64,000 bases of DNA. Source: Comamonas resistens. Its GTDB lineage: Bacteria; Pseudomonadota; Gammaproteobacteria; Burkholderiales; Burkholderiaceae_C. The notes under the pieces are model-generated. The model saw only the letters and a list, made by a program, of their open reading frames with translations. It ran no database searches and was not told the DNA's origin. Of this stretch, positions 54,196-62,866 are shown one piece after another. Both the position numbers and the translations under genes were made by a program. Every line of letters starts with the position of its first letter. The stretch's first letter is position 1. The stretch lies in assembly GCF_030064165.1 (NCBI RefSeq), contig NZ_CP125947.1, forward strand, positions 4,340,001 to 4,404,000. The letters are read 5' to 3'.

Positions 54196-55314
54196 TCATC
54201 CAACATCCAACGCTATGGCCGCCAACATGCGCACAACCTGTGCCATACGCCCGTAGTCGAGCCGGTCCCAGGTGTCCGTGCTCTTGTGGTAATGGGGATT
54301 GCGCATGAAAGAGGTGTCCGTGACCATGATGGCCGGATAGCCTAGCCGCCAGTAGCTGAGGTGATCCGAGAAATCCACGCCATGCACAAAGCGCGGAGAG
54401 TTCAGCGAATGCACGCCCAGTGGCAAGTCGGCATCGGCTGCGGCGCGCATCACGGACTTGGTACGGCGCATGGCACCAAAGTCCTTGAACTCGCCAATCA
54501 GGCCGATGAAGTTGGCCTGATCTGGGTAGAACCAGCCCAGCGGCGCCAACGGATAGCGCTGGCTGCCTGGCGCATCGCTGTAGTAGCCAATCATCTCCAC
54601 CGACAGCATCAGACGCACGGCACGGCCACTGTCTCGCAGCGATCTGGCGTGGCGGTAGCTGCCCATGTCATCGGTACGAAAGTTGGGCGGCTCCTCCAGC
54701 GTGTAGAAAACCAGCTCCACCGGCTGCGTGGGCGGATTCGCCGCCAGCACATGGGCCAGTTCCAGCAGACCGGCCACGCCGCTGGCGTTGTCGTCGGCGC
54801 CCGGGGTGTGCGTGTCCGGCGTCGGCCCGGCACCCTTGCCTCCTGCTTCGCCATGGCTGTGCTCATGCTCCGTCAACGCACTGTCGTAATGCGCACCCAT
54901 GACCAGCAGCGGCGCAGTGCTGTCCGCAGGGCCAAAGCGGGCGATCAAGTTTTCGTAGCCGTTCCCATCCACCTCGAAGCGTTGCCGCTCTGCCTTCACA
55001 CCCGACTGAGCCAGCTGGGCGGCGATATAGTCCGCAGCCTTCTGCAAGGTCTGTGGCTGGTCAAAGCTGCGCCCCAGAAAATCTTCGCTCAGCACCCTCA
55101 CATGGGTTTGCAGACGCTGAGGCGAAACCTGCGGCTTTGCAGGCACAGTCAATCGGGCAGTGGGTTTCAGTGGCTGGGCCGCCACGCAGCCGCCGATGCC
55201 AAACGCCGTCAGCAGCGTACCGAGCAAGATGGCCGACCCGTTCAGCCATCGGCGGGAGATGCGTGATACGCAGGGTGATGAAGAGGCAGGGCTTGGCGGT
55301 ATCGGTTGCGGCAT
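54196..55314 (-). CDS. M28-family zinc aminopeptidase lipoprotein
   Basis: A 372-residue exported metallopeptidase. The N-terminus has a membrane segment ending in IGGC, a lipobox-like site near residue 43. M28 metal ligands: MGAHYDSAL (His, Asp), GADDNASGVAGLLELAH (Asp), FYTLEEPPNF (Glu-Glu, catalytic and ligand), SVEMIGYYSD (Asp) and VHGVDFSDHLSY with a His. Between the first two motifs there is a His/Gly-rich insertion (EHEHSHGEAGGKGAGPTPD). It probably trims peptides in the periplasm or at the outer membrane. It is transcribed toward the secreted-protein gene. Confidence 0.88.
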   Translation of the reverse strand: MPQPIPPSPASSSPCVSRISRRWLNGSAILLGTLLTAFGIGGCVAAQPLKPTARLTVPAKPQVSPQRLQTHVRVLSEDFLGRSFDQPQTLQKAADYIAAQLAQSGVKAERQRFEVDGNGYENLIARFGPADSTAPLLVMGAHYDSALTEHEHSHGEAGGKGAGPTPDTHTPGADDNASGVAGLLELAHVLAANPPTQPVELVFYTLEEPPNFRTDDMGSYRHARSLRDSGRAVRLMLSVEMIGYYSDAPGSQRYPLAPLGWFYPDQANFIGLIGEFKDFGAMRRTKSVMRAAADADLPLGVHSLNSPRFVHGVDFSDHLSYWRLGYPAIMVTDTSFMRNPHYHKSTDTWDRLDYGRMAQVVRMLAAIALDVG

Positions 55315-55443
55315 GACAGGGGAACTAGGAATTCAAGGGCACATTGCATAAGCGGTCATCCGCACCACTTTGCAACAACCGACGCAGCTCCCCTACCATC
55401 GGTGCCCAAAGTGCCGCAAGCATGTACCGGGAGTATTGCCATC

Positions 55444-57291
55444 GTGTTCCGATTTTTTGAAAGACAGGTCCCACCCTATCCAGCGCAGGAACCCAAGGTG
55501 CCGCCCAAAGGCTTTTTTGCCTTTATCTGGGCCTGCACCCAAGGCATGCGCGGCTGGATCGGGCTGATGACCCTGACCTCCGCCCTGCTGTCCGTCTATG
55601 AAGCCCTGCTGTTCGCCATCATGGGCCGTGTGGTGGACTGGCTGGGCACGGCCTCGCCCGTCAATTTCTGGGCCGAGCAGCATGCCACCATCATCGGCAT
55701 CGCCGGCATCCTGCTGGGCAGCGTGCTGTTGCTGGCCTTGCACACCACCGTCATGCACCAGGTGCTGGCCATCAACTTTCCCATGCGGCTGCGCTGGCTG
55801 TTTCACAAGCTGATGCTGGGCCAGAGCATGTCGTTCTATGCCGACGAGTTTGCCGGCCGCATCACGACCAAGATCATGCAGACCGCGCTGTCGGTGCGCG
55901 AAGTGGTCTTCATGGTGGTCGATGTGTTTGTGGGCGTGGGTGTCTACATGGTCGGCATTCTGATCCTCGCGGCCAGCTTCGAGTGGCGGCTGATGATTCC
56001 GTTTGCCATCTGGTTTATGGCCTATGCCGCAGCCTGCTTCTACTTTGTGCCGCGCCTGGGCAAGATCGGCAAGGAGCAGGCCGATGCGCGCTCCATGATG
56101 ACGGGCCGCGTGACCGACGCCTATACCAATATCGCCACCGTCAAGCTGTTTGCCCACACACGCCGCGAAGCCGAATACGCACGCAACGCCATGGAGGCCT
56201 TCAAGGCCACAGGTTATGCACAGATGCGTCTGGTCAGCCTGTTCGAGATCACCAACCATCTGATGATCGCGCTGCTGCTGCTGGGCAGCGGCGGCACGGC
56301 TCTCCATCTGTGGACACAGGGTCAGGCCAGCGCCGGCGTGGTGGCAGCCGTAATTGCCATGGCGCTGCGCCTGATGGGCTATTCGCACTGGGTGATGTGG
56401 CAGATGACGGGCCTGTTCGAGAACGTGGGCACGATTCAGGACGGCATCACCACCCTGACCAAACCCCGCACCATCGTGGATGCCCCCGACGCCAAACCGC
56501 TGCAGGTCACCCGCGGCGCCATCGCCTTCAAGGACGTGAGCTTTGGCTACAAGGCCGACGGCAAAAAGGTCATGGACCACCTGAACCTCGACATCCGCCC
56601 CGGCGAGCGCATTGGCCTGATCGGCCGCTCGGGCGCGGGCAAGTCCACGCTGGTCAATCTGCTGCTGCGCTTTCACGAGGTGCAGGGCGGGCGCATCACC
56701 ATCGACGGCCAGGACATTCGCGGCGTGACCCAGGACAGCCTGCGCGGCGCCATCGGCATGGTGACGCAAGACACCTCGCTGCTACACCGCTCCATGCGCG
56801 ACAACATCCTCTACGGGCGCCCCGACGCGAGCGAAGAGGAAATGCGCGCGGCCGCCGACAAGGCCGAAGCCTCCGACTTCATCGCCACGCTGACCGACCT
56901 CAAGGGCCGCAACGGCTATGAAGCCCAGGTGGGCGAGCGCGGAGTCAAGCTCTCGGGCGGCCAGCGCCAGCGCGTGGCCATTGCACGCGTGATGCTCAAG
57001 GACGCCCCCATCCTGCTGCTGGACGAAGCCACCAGCGCACTGGACAGCGAGGTCGAAGCCGCCATTCAGGAAAGCCTGGACAGCCTGATGCAAGGCAAGA
57101 CCGTGATCGCCATCGCCCACCGCCTCTCGACTATTGCGGCCATGGACCGCCTGATCGTGATGAACGAAGGCCATATCGTGGAAGAAGGCACGCACCAGCA
57201 GTTGCTGGCGCGCGGCGGCATCTACGCCAAGCTCTGGGCGCACCAGAGCGGCGGCTTTCTGGCCGAGGTTTCAGAGCAGCAAGAATCATGA
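55444..57291 (+). CDS. ABC exporter with fused membrane and ATPase domains
   Basis: A 615-residue half-transporter. Residues 1-330 hold six membrane helices (ABC type-1 exporter fold). Residues 360-600 hold the nucleotide-binding domain: GLIGRSGAGKSTLV (Walker A), VTQDTSLLHRSMRDNILYGR (Q-loop), LSGGQRQRVAIARV (signature), PILLLDEATSALD (Walker B), and IAHRLSTI (H-loop). Start is GTG 55444 with GGGAG upstream; the longer frame has no good site. It resembles MsbA/MdlB-like multidrug or lipid exporters. Substrate unknown. A MITE-like element follows the stop by 5 nt. Confidence 0.9.
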   Translation: MFRFFERQVPPYPAQEPKVPPKGFFAFIWACTQGMRGWIGLMTLTSALLSVYEALLFAIMGRVVDWLGTASPVNFWAEQHATIIGIAGILLGSVLLLALHTTVMHQVLAINFPMRLRWLFHKLMLGQSMSFYADEFAGRITTKIMQTALSVREVVFMVVDVFVGVGVYMVGILILAASFEWRLMIPFAIWFMAYAAACFYFVPRLGKIGKEQADARSMMTGRVTDAYTNIATVKLFAHTRREAEYARNAMEAFKATGYAQMRLVSLFEITNHLMIALLLLGSGGTALHLWTQGQASAGVVAAVIAMALRLMGYSHWVMWQMTGLFENVGTIQDGITTLTKPRTIVDAPDAKPLQVTRGAIAFKDVSFGYKADGKKVMDHLNLDIRPGERIGLIGRSGAGKSTLVNLLLRFHEVQGGRITIDGQDIRGVTQDSLRGAIGMVTQDTSLLHRSMRDNILYGRPDASEEEMRAAADKAEASDFIATLTDLKGRNGYEAQVGERGVKLSGGQRQRVAIARVMLKDAPILLLDEATSALDSEVEAAIQESLDSLMQGKTVIAIAHRLSTIAAMDRLIVMNEGHIVEEGTHQQLLARGGIYAKLWAHQSGGFLAEVSEQQES

Positions 57292-57295
57292 ACAG

Positions 57296-57387
57296 GACTT
57301 ACGCAAACCAGCCGGGCCGCCGATGCGGATGCACCAAGGGTATTTCCGTAGGGCAACCGCTTTACCTGAACCTGATTTACGTAATTC
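57296..57387. repeat. MITE-like element, copy 2 (92 bp)
   Basis: GACTTACGCAAA (57296-57307) and TTTACGTAATTC (57376-57387) are imperfect terminal inverted repeats, with two changes in the right arm relative to copy 1 (6472-6548). The interior shares GGATGCACCAAGG and CCTGAACCTGATTT with copy 1. It is longer by 15 bp. Non-coding. Confidence 0.7.
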
Positions 57388-57433
57388 GTAATGAAATCGA
57401 ACTCCAGCCCTTACCCTGAAAGCGCAAACAGCT

Positions 57434-57700
57434 ATGACTATTGAATTGAACAAGCACGCACAACAGCAAGCCATTGCCTCCATCGAACGCTATTTCCGCG
57501 AGAACATGGACGAGCCCATTGGCAATATGCAGTCGGGCGCACTGCTCAATTTCTTTCTCGCCGAAATCGGCCCCAGCATCTACAACAAGGCCGTGGCCGA
57601 TGTGCAGCAAAACCTGCAGGCCCGGCTGCAGGAGCTGGACTATGAAGTGGGCCAGGAAGAATTTGGCTACTGGACGGCCAAGCGCGCCGGCAAGCGCTGA
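57434..57700 (+). CDS. DUF2164 family protein
   Basis: An 88-residue cytoplasmic protein of the DUF2164 family. The family pattern is visible: SIERYFRENMDEPIGNMQSG, then ALLNFFLAEIGPSIYNKAVA and VQQNLQARLQELDYEV. Mostly alpha-helical; function unknown. The following 87-residue gene starts 1 nt after its stop, so they are translationally linked. The MITE-like element lies between it and the ABC exporter, and may have displaced its original promoter. Confidence 0.8.
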   Translation: MTIELNKHAQQQAIASIERYFRENMDEPIGNMQSGALLNFFLAEIGPSIYNKAVADVQQNLQARLQELDYEVGQEEFGYWTAKRAGKR

Positions 57701-57701
57701 A

Positions 57702-57965
57702 ATGACACCAGCCCAGCGCCTGCAGGCAGCTCTGCGGTCTGAACCCACTGCAGTGTTGGCGCTGGCGCGCGCTCTTCGGGATGAAGGCATGGCCCAGACC
57801 GCACTCTATCGCCTGTACCAGGCGGAGCATGCGCGCAGCGACCTGACCGGGCTGCAGCTGGATGCACTGGCCGACGCCCTGGATCTGATCTGGGGCGGTG
57901 GCTGGGCCAAGGGCCAGGCCTTGTTCGGGCAAGCGCTATCGCAAGAACGGCTGGACAGCGAATAA
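57702..57965 (+). CDS. Hypothetical 87-residue protein
   Basis: MTPAQRLQAALRSEPTAVLA begins a small, Ala/Leu/Arg-rich, helical protein. ATG 57702 sits 1 nt after the DUF2164 stop, in an operon-like arrangement. The longer frame up to 57474 lies inside the previous gene and is rejected. I recognise no family. The pattern of short helices (ALARALRDEGMAQTALYRLY) is compatible with a helical-hairpin or TPR-like fold, but this is weak. Confidence 0.6.
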   Translation: MTPAQRLQAALRSEPTAVLALARALRDEGMAQTALYRLYQAEHARSDLTGLQLDALADALDLIWGGGWAKGQALFGQALSQERLDSE

Positions 57966-58024
57966 GACCCGCCAGGACGGCCCATGCGCCCTGCCAGCCG
58001 GCCCGGCTGGCATACCATCGCCGC

Positions 58025-59275
58025 ATGCGTCTTCTCCACACCTCCGACTGGCATCTGGGCCAGCACTTCATGGGCCAGAGCCGCCAGGCCGAGCATCAGG
58101 CACTGATTAACTGGTTGCTGCAGCAGGTACAGGCCCATCAGGTCGACGCCGTGCTGATTGCCGGCGATGTGTTCGACACCGGCGCACCGGCCAGCTATGC
58201 GCGCGAACTCTACAACCAGCTGATTGCGCGGCTGCACCAGGCCGGCGTGGGCCTGCTGATTCTGGGCGGCAACCATGACTCGGTCAGCGTGCTCGACGAA
58301 AGTCGCGATCTGCTGCGCCATCTGGGCACACAGGTGATTGCCTCCACCGGCGCGCCGCCGCAGCATGCCGTCACACTCCCCTTGCGCGGTTCAGATCGGC
58401 CCGGCTGCATCGTCTGTGCCCTGCCCTTTATCCGCGCCCGCGACGTACAGCAAAGCCAGGCCGGTCAAAGCGCGCAGGACAAGCAGCTGGCCTTGCAGAC
58501 CGCCATTCAGTCCACCTATCAACAGGTGTATGAAGCGGCCCTGGATCTGCAGCAACAGCTGCAAGCCACGCTGGGCCGCAAGCTGCCCATCATCGCCACC
58601 GGCCATCTGACCACCGTGGGCGCCAGCAGCAACGAGTCGGTGCGCGAGATCTATGTGGGCTCGCTCGAAGCCTTTCCCACCAATGCTTTCCCGCCCGCCG
58701 ACTACATTGCGCTGGGCCATATCCACCAGCCGCAAAAAGTGGGCGGCATGGAACATATCCGCTACAGCGGCTCGCCGATTGCGCTGGGCTTTGACGAAGC
58801 GCGCCAGACCAAGCAGGTGCTGCTAGTCGAGCTGAACGAAAACGGCCTGCAGGGCGTAACGTCTCTGCCCGTGCCGGTGTCCCAAGCCATGGCCGCGCTG
58901 CGCTGTACCTTGGCCGATCTGCCAAACGCGCTGAAGAAAATAGCCGCTGACGCAGACCCCAAGCGCGCCACCTGGCTGGATATCACGATTGAAGAGGACG
59001 ACTATCTGGCCGACCTGCCCGCCCGTGTGCAGGCCCTGGCCGAGGAGTTGCCCGTGCAGGTGCTGCGCATCAAGCGCCAGCGCGGCAATAGCGCACCACA
59101 GCTGCAAGGCGCAGCCATGGAGTCGCTGGACGAGCTGACCCCGCTGGACGTGTTTGCCCGCCGCCTGGCACTGGAGACGCTGGAGCCGCCGCTGCAGCAG
59201 GCACTGACCGAGCGCTATCGCAGCGTGGTCGAATCCTTGAGCCACCCCGAAAACCCCCCCTGGAGCGCCGCATGA
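58025..59275 (+). CDS. sbcD: Nuclease SbcCD subunit D
   Basis: SbcD (Mre11 homologue) is the nuclease half of SbcCD, which cuts DNA hairpins and protein-blocked ends. It is 416 residues. Phosphoesterase motifs: LHTSDWHLGQHF, AGDVFDTGAP, GGNHDSVSVL, and IATGHLTTVG, then YIALGHIHQPQ. The C-terminal capping domain (about 280-400) binds SbcC. The sbcC start codon overlaps the sbcD stop by 4 nt. Confidence 0.97.
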   Translation: MRLLHTSDWHLGQHFMGQSRQAEHQALINWLLQQVQAHQVDAVLIAGDVFDTGAPASYARELYNQLIARLHQAGVGLLILGGNHDSVSVLDESRDLLRHLGTQVIASTGAPPQHAVTLPLRGSDRPGCIVCALPFIRARDVQQSQAGQSAQDKQLALQTAIQSTYQQVYEAALDLQQQLQATLGRKLPIIATGHLTTVGASSNESVREIYVGSLEAFPTNAFPPADYIALGHIHQPQKVGGMEHIRYSGSPIALGFDEARQTKQVLLVELNENGLQGVTSLPVPVSQAMAALRCTLADLPNALKKIAADADPKRATWLDITIEEDDYLADLPARVQALAEELPVQVLRIKRQRGNSAPQLQGAAMESLDELTPLDVFARRLALETLEPPLQQALTERYRSVVESLSHPENPPWSAA

Positions 59276-62200
59276 AAATCCTCAAGCTGCGTCTCAAGAA
59301 TCTCAATTCGCTCAAGGGCGAGTGGCAGGTCGATTTCACCGCCGAACCCTTTGCTGGCAACAGCCTGTTTGCCATCACCGGCCCCACGGGCGCAGGCAAG
59401 TCCACCTTGCTGGACGCCATCTGCCTGGCGCTGTACCACCAGACACCGCGTCTGGCCACCATCAGCGCGGGCAGCAATGACTTGATGACGCGCCATCAGG
59501 CCGACTGCCTGGCCGAGGTGGAGTTCGAAGTCAAAGGCGTGATCTACCGCGCCTTCTGGAGCCAGCGCCGCGCACGCGACAAGGCCAGTGGCGCGCTGCA
59601 GGTGCCCAAGGTGGAACTGGCACGTGTGGCCGACGGTCATATCCTCAGCAGCCAAAGTGCGGACAAGCTCAGACAGATGGCCCAGATCACCGGGCTGGAC
59701 TTTGCGCGCTTCACCAAATCCATGCTGCTGGCCCAGGGCGGCTTTGCGGCCTTTTTGCAGGCCAGCGCCAACGAGCGCGCCGAGCTGCTGGAAGAGCTGA
59801 CCGGCACCGACATCTACAGCCAGATTTCGCAAACCGTGTTCGAGCGCGCCCGCGATGCGCGCCAGTTGCTGAGCACCACCCAGGCACAGGCCGACGGCAT
59901 GCAGTTGCTGCCCGAGGAAGAGCGCAGCCAGTTACAGGCCGAGGCCACCCAGCTGCAAAGCGCGCTTTCTGATCTGCAACAAAGCCACCAGCAGCTGCAA
60001 AGCCTGCAGCGCTGGCAGGAACAAACCGCACAAGCTCGGGTGCAGGCCGAGCAGGCCCAACTGCAGGTCCTGCAAGCCCGGCAAGCGCTGGATGCTGCCG
60101 CACCCGATCTGCAGCGTCTGCAAGCCCACGGCCCGGCCCAGGCCATTGCGCCGTTGCACCAGCGCTGGCAACAGATGCAAAGTGCCAGCGAGGCTGCACA
60201 AAGCCAGCTCAGCGATCTGCAAGGCAGGCTAGCGCAAACGCGCGGCACGCAGTGGCATCTGCACCATCAGGCCAGTGCCTTGGCCGCGCAATCACATCAA
60301 AAAGCAGAGCTGCTTGCGCATGACCTGCAAGCGCAACAGGCCGATTTGACCGAATGGCAGCAGCAACATGCCACCCATGCCCAACTCGGCGAACAGCTGA
60401 GCGGCTGGCGCGAGCAGCTTGAACAACGCCAGCAGCACCAGCAGCAATTGCAGCGCGCGCAGGCCGAGCTGCAAGACACCCAGAATCAGGCTCAAGACCT
60501 GCAACAACAAGGCAGTGCACAAGCCACCCTGGTGCAGCAGGCGCAGACCACACTGCAGCAAGCCCAAGCCGCTGCCGAACAAGCCAACGCGGCCCAGCAA
60601 ACACTGTTGGCCGCCCATGGCGGCAGCCTGGCCCAGTTACGCACCGACTGGCAGGCTGCGCAGCAGCAGATGCAGCTCATCCTGCAATTGCAACAGCAGG
60701 CCAGCCAGCGCAGCACGCTGCACCAGCAAGAGCAGCAACTGAGCGCCGATCTGCAGGAATGCGGCGAGCGCATGCAGCAGCAAGCTGCGGATCTTGTCGG
60801 CCTGCGCAGCCGGTACAAGGCGCAGAACGAAAAAGTCAGCGACAAGGAGCAGTTGCTGGCGCAAGAGCGGCGCATTCAAAGCCTGGAGGCGCACCGCCGC
60901 TCGCTGCAACCCGGCGAGGCCTGCCCGCTGTGCGGCTCGCACGAGCATCCGGCCATCACCACCTATGCGGCGCTCGATATATCGGCCACCGAAGCCGCAC
61001 TGCAAACTGCCAGAGCCGAGCTGGAAGCGCTCAAGGAGCAAGGCAGCCAGCGCAAGGCCGATCACGCAGCCAGCGAAAGCCAGCACAGCAGTCTGCAAAA
61101 GCAGCTGGCAGCGACGGCTGCCCATATCCGGCAATGGCAGGCGCAGTGGAGCGCATTGCGCCAAGCCTGCGCCCCCACGCTGACCGACGATGCCTGGATG
61201 CAGCCCGAGGCATTGACACAACTGCATCAGCAAAGCCACCAGCAAGCCACAGGCCTGCAGCAGGCACTCAGCGATGCCGAGGCAGGCGAGCGCCGCGCAC
61301 AACAGGCCAGGGATGCGGCCCATACCGCCGCGCAAAGCTTGCAAGGCGCCGAGCACCAGCAAGAGCGCGTGCGGCAGGCCCAACAAGGCAACGCCGCCCA
61401 GCAGCAGCGTTTGAGCGACGCCGTTCAGGCCCTGCAAGCCAGCGCATTCGCCCTCAATGCCGGGCTGCAAGCTGCCATGTCGCAAGCTGGCTGGACCGTG
61501 CCCGATGCGGCGCACAGCCAGGCCTGGCTGCAGGCACGCCAGCAGGACTGGCAGCAATGGCAGCAGCGCAGCACCCAGTTGCAGGCGCTGGCTCAGCAGC
61601 TGGTATTGCAGCAGCGCCAGGTGGAGCAAGCCGCTCAAGACGCCCGGCACTGGCAGCAAGGCGCGGAGCAATTGCCAACCGATAGACAAACCCTGGATGC
61701 CCAGGCGCCCGCCCTACCCACAAACCTGGCCGAATGCGCCGCACAGCTGGAACGCACGGTGCAGCAACTGGCCAGCCTGCAAGGCCAGAGCCAGCAGGCC
61801 AGCAGCCATCTGGCCCAGTTGCAGCAAAGCAGCGCCGAAGCGCAGGCCGCATGGGATGCCGCGCTGAAGGCCAGCCCTTTTGCCGATGCTGCCGCCTTTG
61901 CCCAGGCCCTGCTGCCCGCCGATGAATGGCAGCGCCTGACAGAGCGCAGCGATCAATTGCAGCAAGCCTTGCAGCGCAGCCAGACCTTGCTGGCTGAAGC
62001 CACGCAACACCATACCCGGTTGCAGGCCCAGGCCTTGACTGCGGAAACGCCCGAGGCCATCACCGCCCAGCTGCAGGCACTGGAGGCCGAGCGCGGCAGT
62101 CTGACCGAACGCCTGGGCGCCCAGCGTGCACGCCTGGCTGACGATGAAAAGCGCCGCACTGGCCAGCAGGCCTTGCTGCTGCAAATTGCGGCGCTGGAAC

Positions 62201-62709
62201 AGGATAACGATCTATGGCAGCGCCTCAACAGCCTGATCGGCTCCAGGGAGGGCGACAAGTTCCGCAAGTTTGCGCAGGGGCTGACGCTGGACCATCTGCT
62301 GCTGCTGGCCAACCGCCATCTCGCGCGTCTGCACGGCCGCTATCTGCTGCAACGCAAGCCCACGGGCGAGCTGGAGCTGGACATTGTGGACAGCTGGCAG
62401 GGCGATGTGGCACGCGACACGCGCACGCTCTCGGGCGGCGAGGCCTTTCTGGTCAGCCTGGCCCTGGCTCTGGCCTTGTCCGACCTGGTCAGCAGCAAGA
62501 CCTCCATCGACTCGCTGTTCCTCGATGAAGGCTTTGGCACGCTGGACGGCGACACGCTGGAGGTGGCACTGGCCGCGCTAGACGCGCTCAACGCCAGCGG
62601 CAAGATGATAGGCATCATCAGCCATGTGGAAGCGCTCAAGGAGCGCATCCCGGCCCAGATCCGCGTGGAAAAAGGTGCGGGGATCGGCTACTCCAGACTG
62701 ACGGTGTAA
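59272..62709 (+). CDS. sbcC: Nuclease SbcCD subunit C
   Basis: SbcC (Rad50 homologue), the SMC-like ATPase partner of SbcD. It is 1145 residues. It has Walker A in TGPTGAGKSTLLDAICLAL near the N-terminus. A very long coiled coil follows, exceptionally rich in Gln and Ala. A zinc hook CPLC (Cys551, Cys554) in the middle dimerises two molecules. The ATPase half ends with TLSGGEAFLVSLALALALSD (signature) and DSLFLDEGFGTLDGDTLE (Walker B). A 13-bp hairpin of the family-2 repeat follows the stop. Confidence 0.97.
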   Translation: MKILKLRLKNLNSLKGEWQVDFTAEPFAGNSLFAITGPTGAGKSTLLDAICLALYHQTPRLATISAGSNDLMTRHQADCLAEVEFEVKGVIYRAFWSQRRARDKASGALQVPKVELARVADGHILSSQSADKLRQMAQITGLDFARFTKSMLLAQGGFAAFLQASANERAELLEELTGTDIYSQISQTVFERARDARQLLSTTQAQADGMQLLPEEERSQLQAEATQLQSALSDLQQSHQQLQSLQRWQEQTAQARVQAEQAQLQVLQARQALDAAAPDLQRLQAHGPAQAIAPLHQRWQQMQSASEAAQSQLSDLQGRLAQTRGTQWHLHHQASALAAQSHQKAELLAHDLQAQQADLTEWQQQHATHAQLGEQLSGWREQLEQRQQHQQQLQRAQAELQDTQNQAQDLQQQGSAQATLVQQAQTTLQQAQAAAEQANAAQQTLLAAHGGSLAQLRTDWQAAQQQMQLILQLQQQASQRSTLHQQEQQLSADLQECGERMQQQAADLVGLRSRYKAQNEKVSDKEQLLAQERRIQSLEAHRRSLQPGEACPLCGSHEHPAITTYAALDISATEAALQTARAELEALKEQGSQRKADHAASESQHSSLQKQLAATAAHIRQWQAQWSALRQACAPTLTDDAWMQPEALTQLHQQSHQQATGLQQALSDAEAGERRAQQARDAAHTAAQSLQGAEHQQERVRQAQQGNAAQQQRLSDAVQALQASAFALNAGLQAAMSQAGWTVPDAAHSQAWLQARQQDWQQWQQRSTQLQALAQQLVLQQRQVEQAAQDARHWQQGAEQLPTDRQTLDAQAPALPTNLAECAAQLERTVQQLASLQGQSQQASSHLAQLQQSSAEAQAAWDAALKASPFADAAAFAQALLPADEWQRLTERSDQLQQALQRSQTLLAEATQHHTRLQAQALTAETPEAITAQLQALEAERGSLTERLGAQRARLADDEKRRTGQQALLLQIAALEQDNDLWQRLNSLIGSREGDKFRKFAQGLTLDHLLLLANRHLARLHGRYLLQRKPTGELELDIVDSWQGDVARDTRTLSGGEAFLVSLALALALSDLVSSKTSIDSLFLDEGFGTLDGDTLEVALAALDALNASGKMIGIISHVEALKERIPAQIRVEKGAGIGYSRLTV

Positions 62710-62720
62710 TTCGATAAAAA

Positions 62721-62757
62721 CAGCTTGCAGCGCTTGATGGGAGAGCGCTGCAAGCTA
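62721..62757 (+). repeat. Family-2 dispersed repeat after sbcC, 13-bp perfect hairpin
   Basis: AGCTTGCAGCGCT (62722-62734) pairs perfectly with AGCGCTGCAAGCT (62744-62756) around a 9-nt loop. It begins about 12 nt after the sbcC stop. There is no T run, so if it protects or ends the mRNA it is not a classic intrinsic terminator. Confidence 0.7.
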
Positions 62758-62866
62758 CGATTTCTGATACTTCGTTTCCATTGGACACCAGGGTCACCCG
62801 AACCGCAGCCGGCTCACACACCCTGTTTGCCGTACCATCCAGACCCTTGCTTGATAGGTACAAGCC

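Noticed and set aside
62722..62756. Classic intrinsic terminator after sbcC
   Set aside because: The 13-bp stem is perfect but no T run follows on either strand, so it is listed as a repeat hairpin rather than a terminator.
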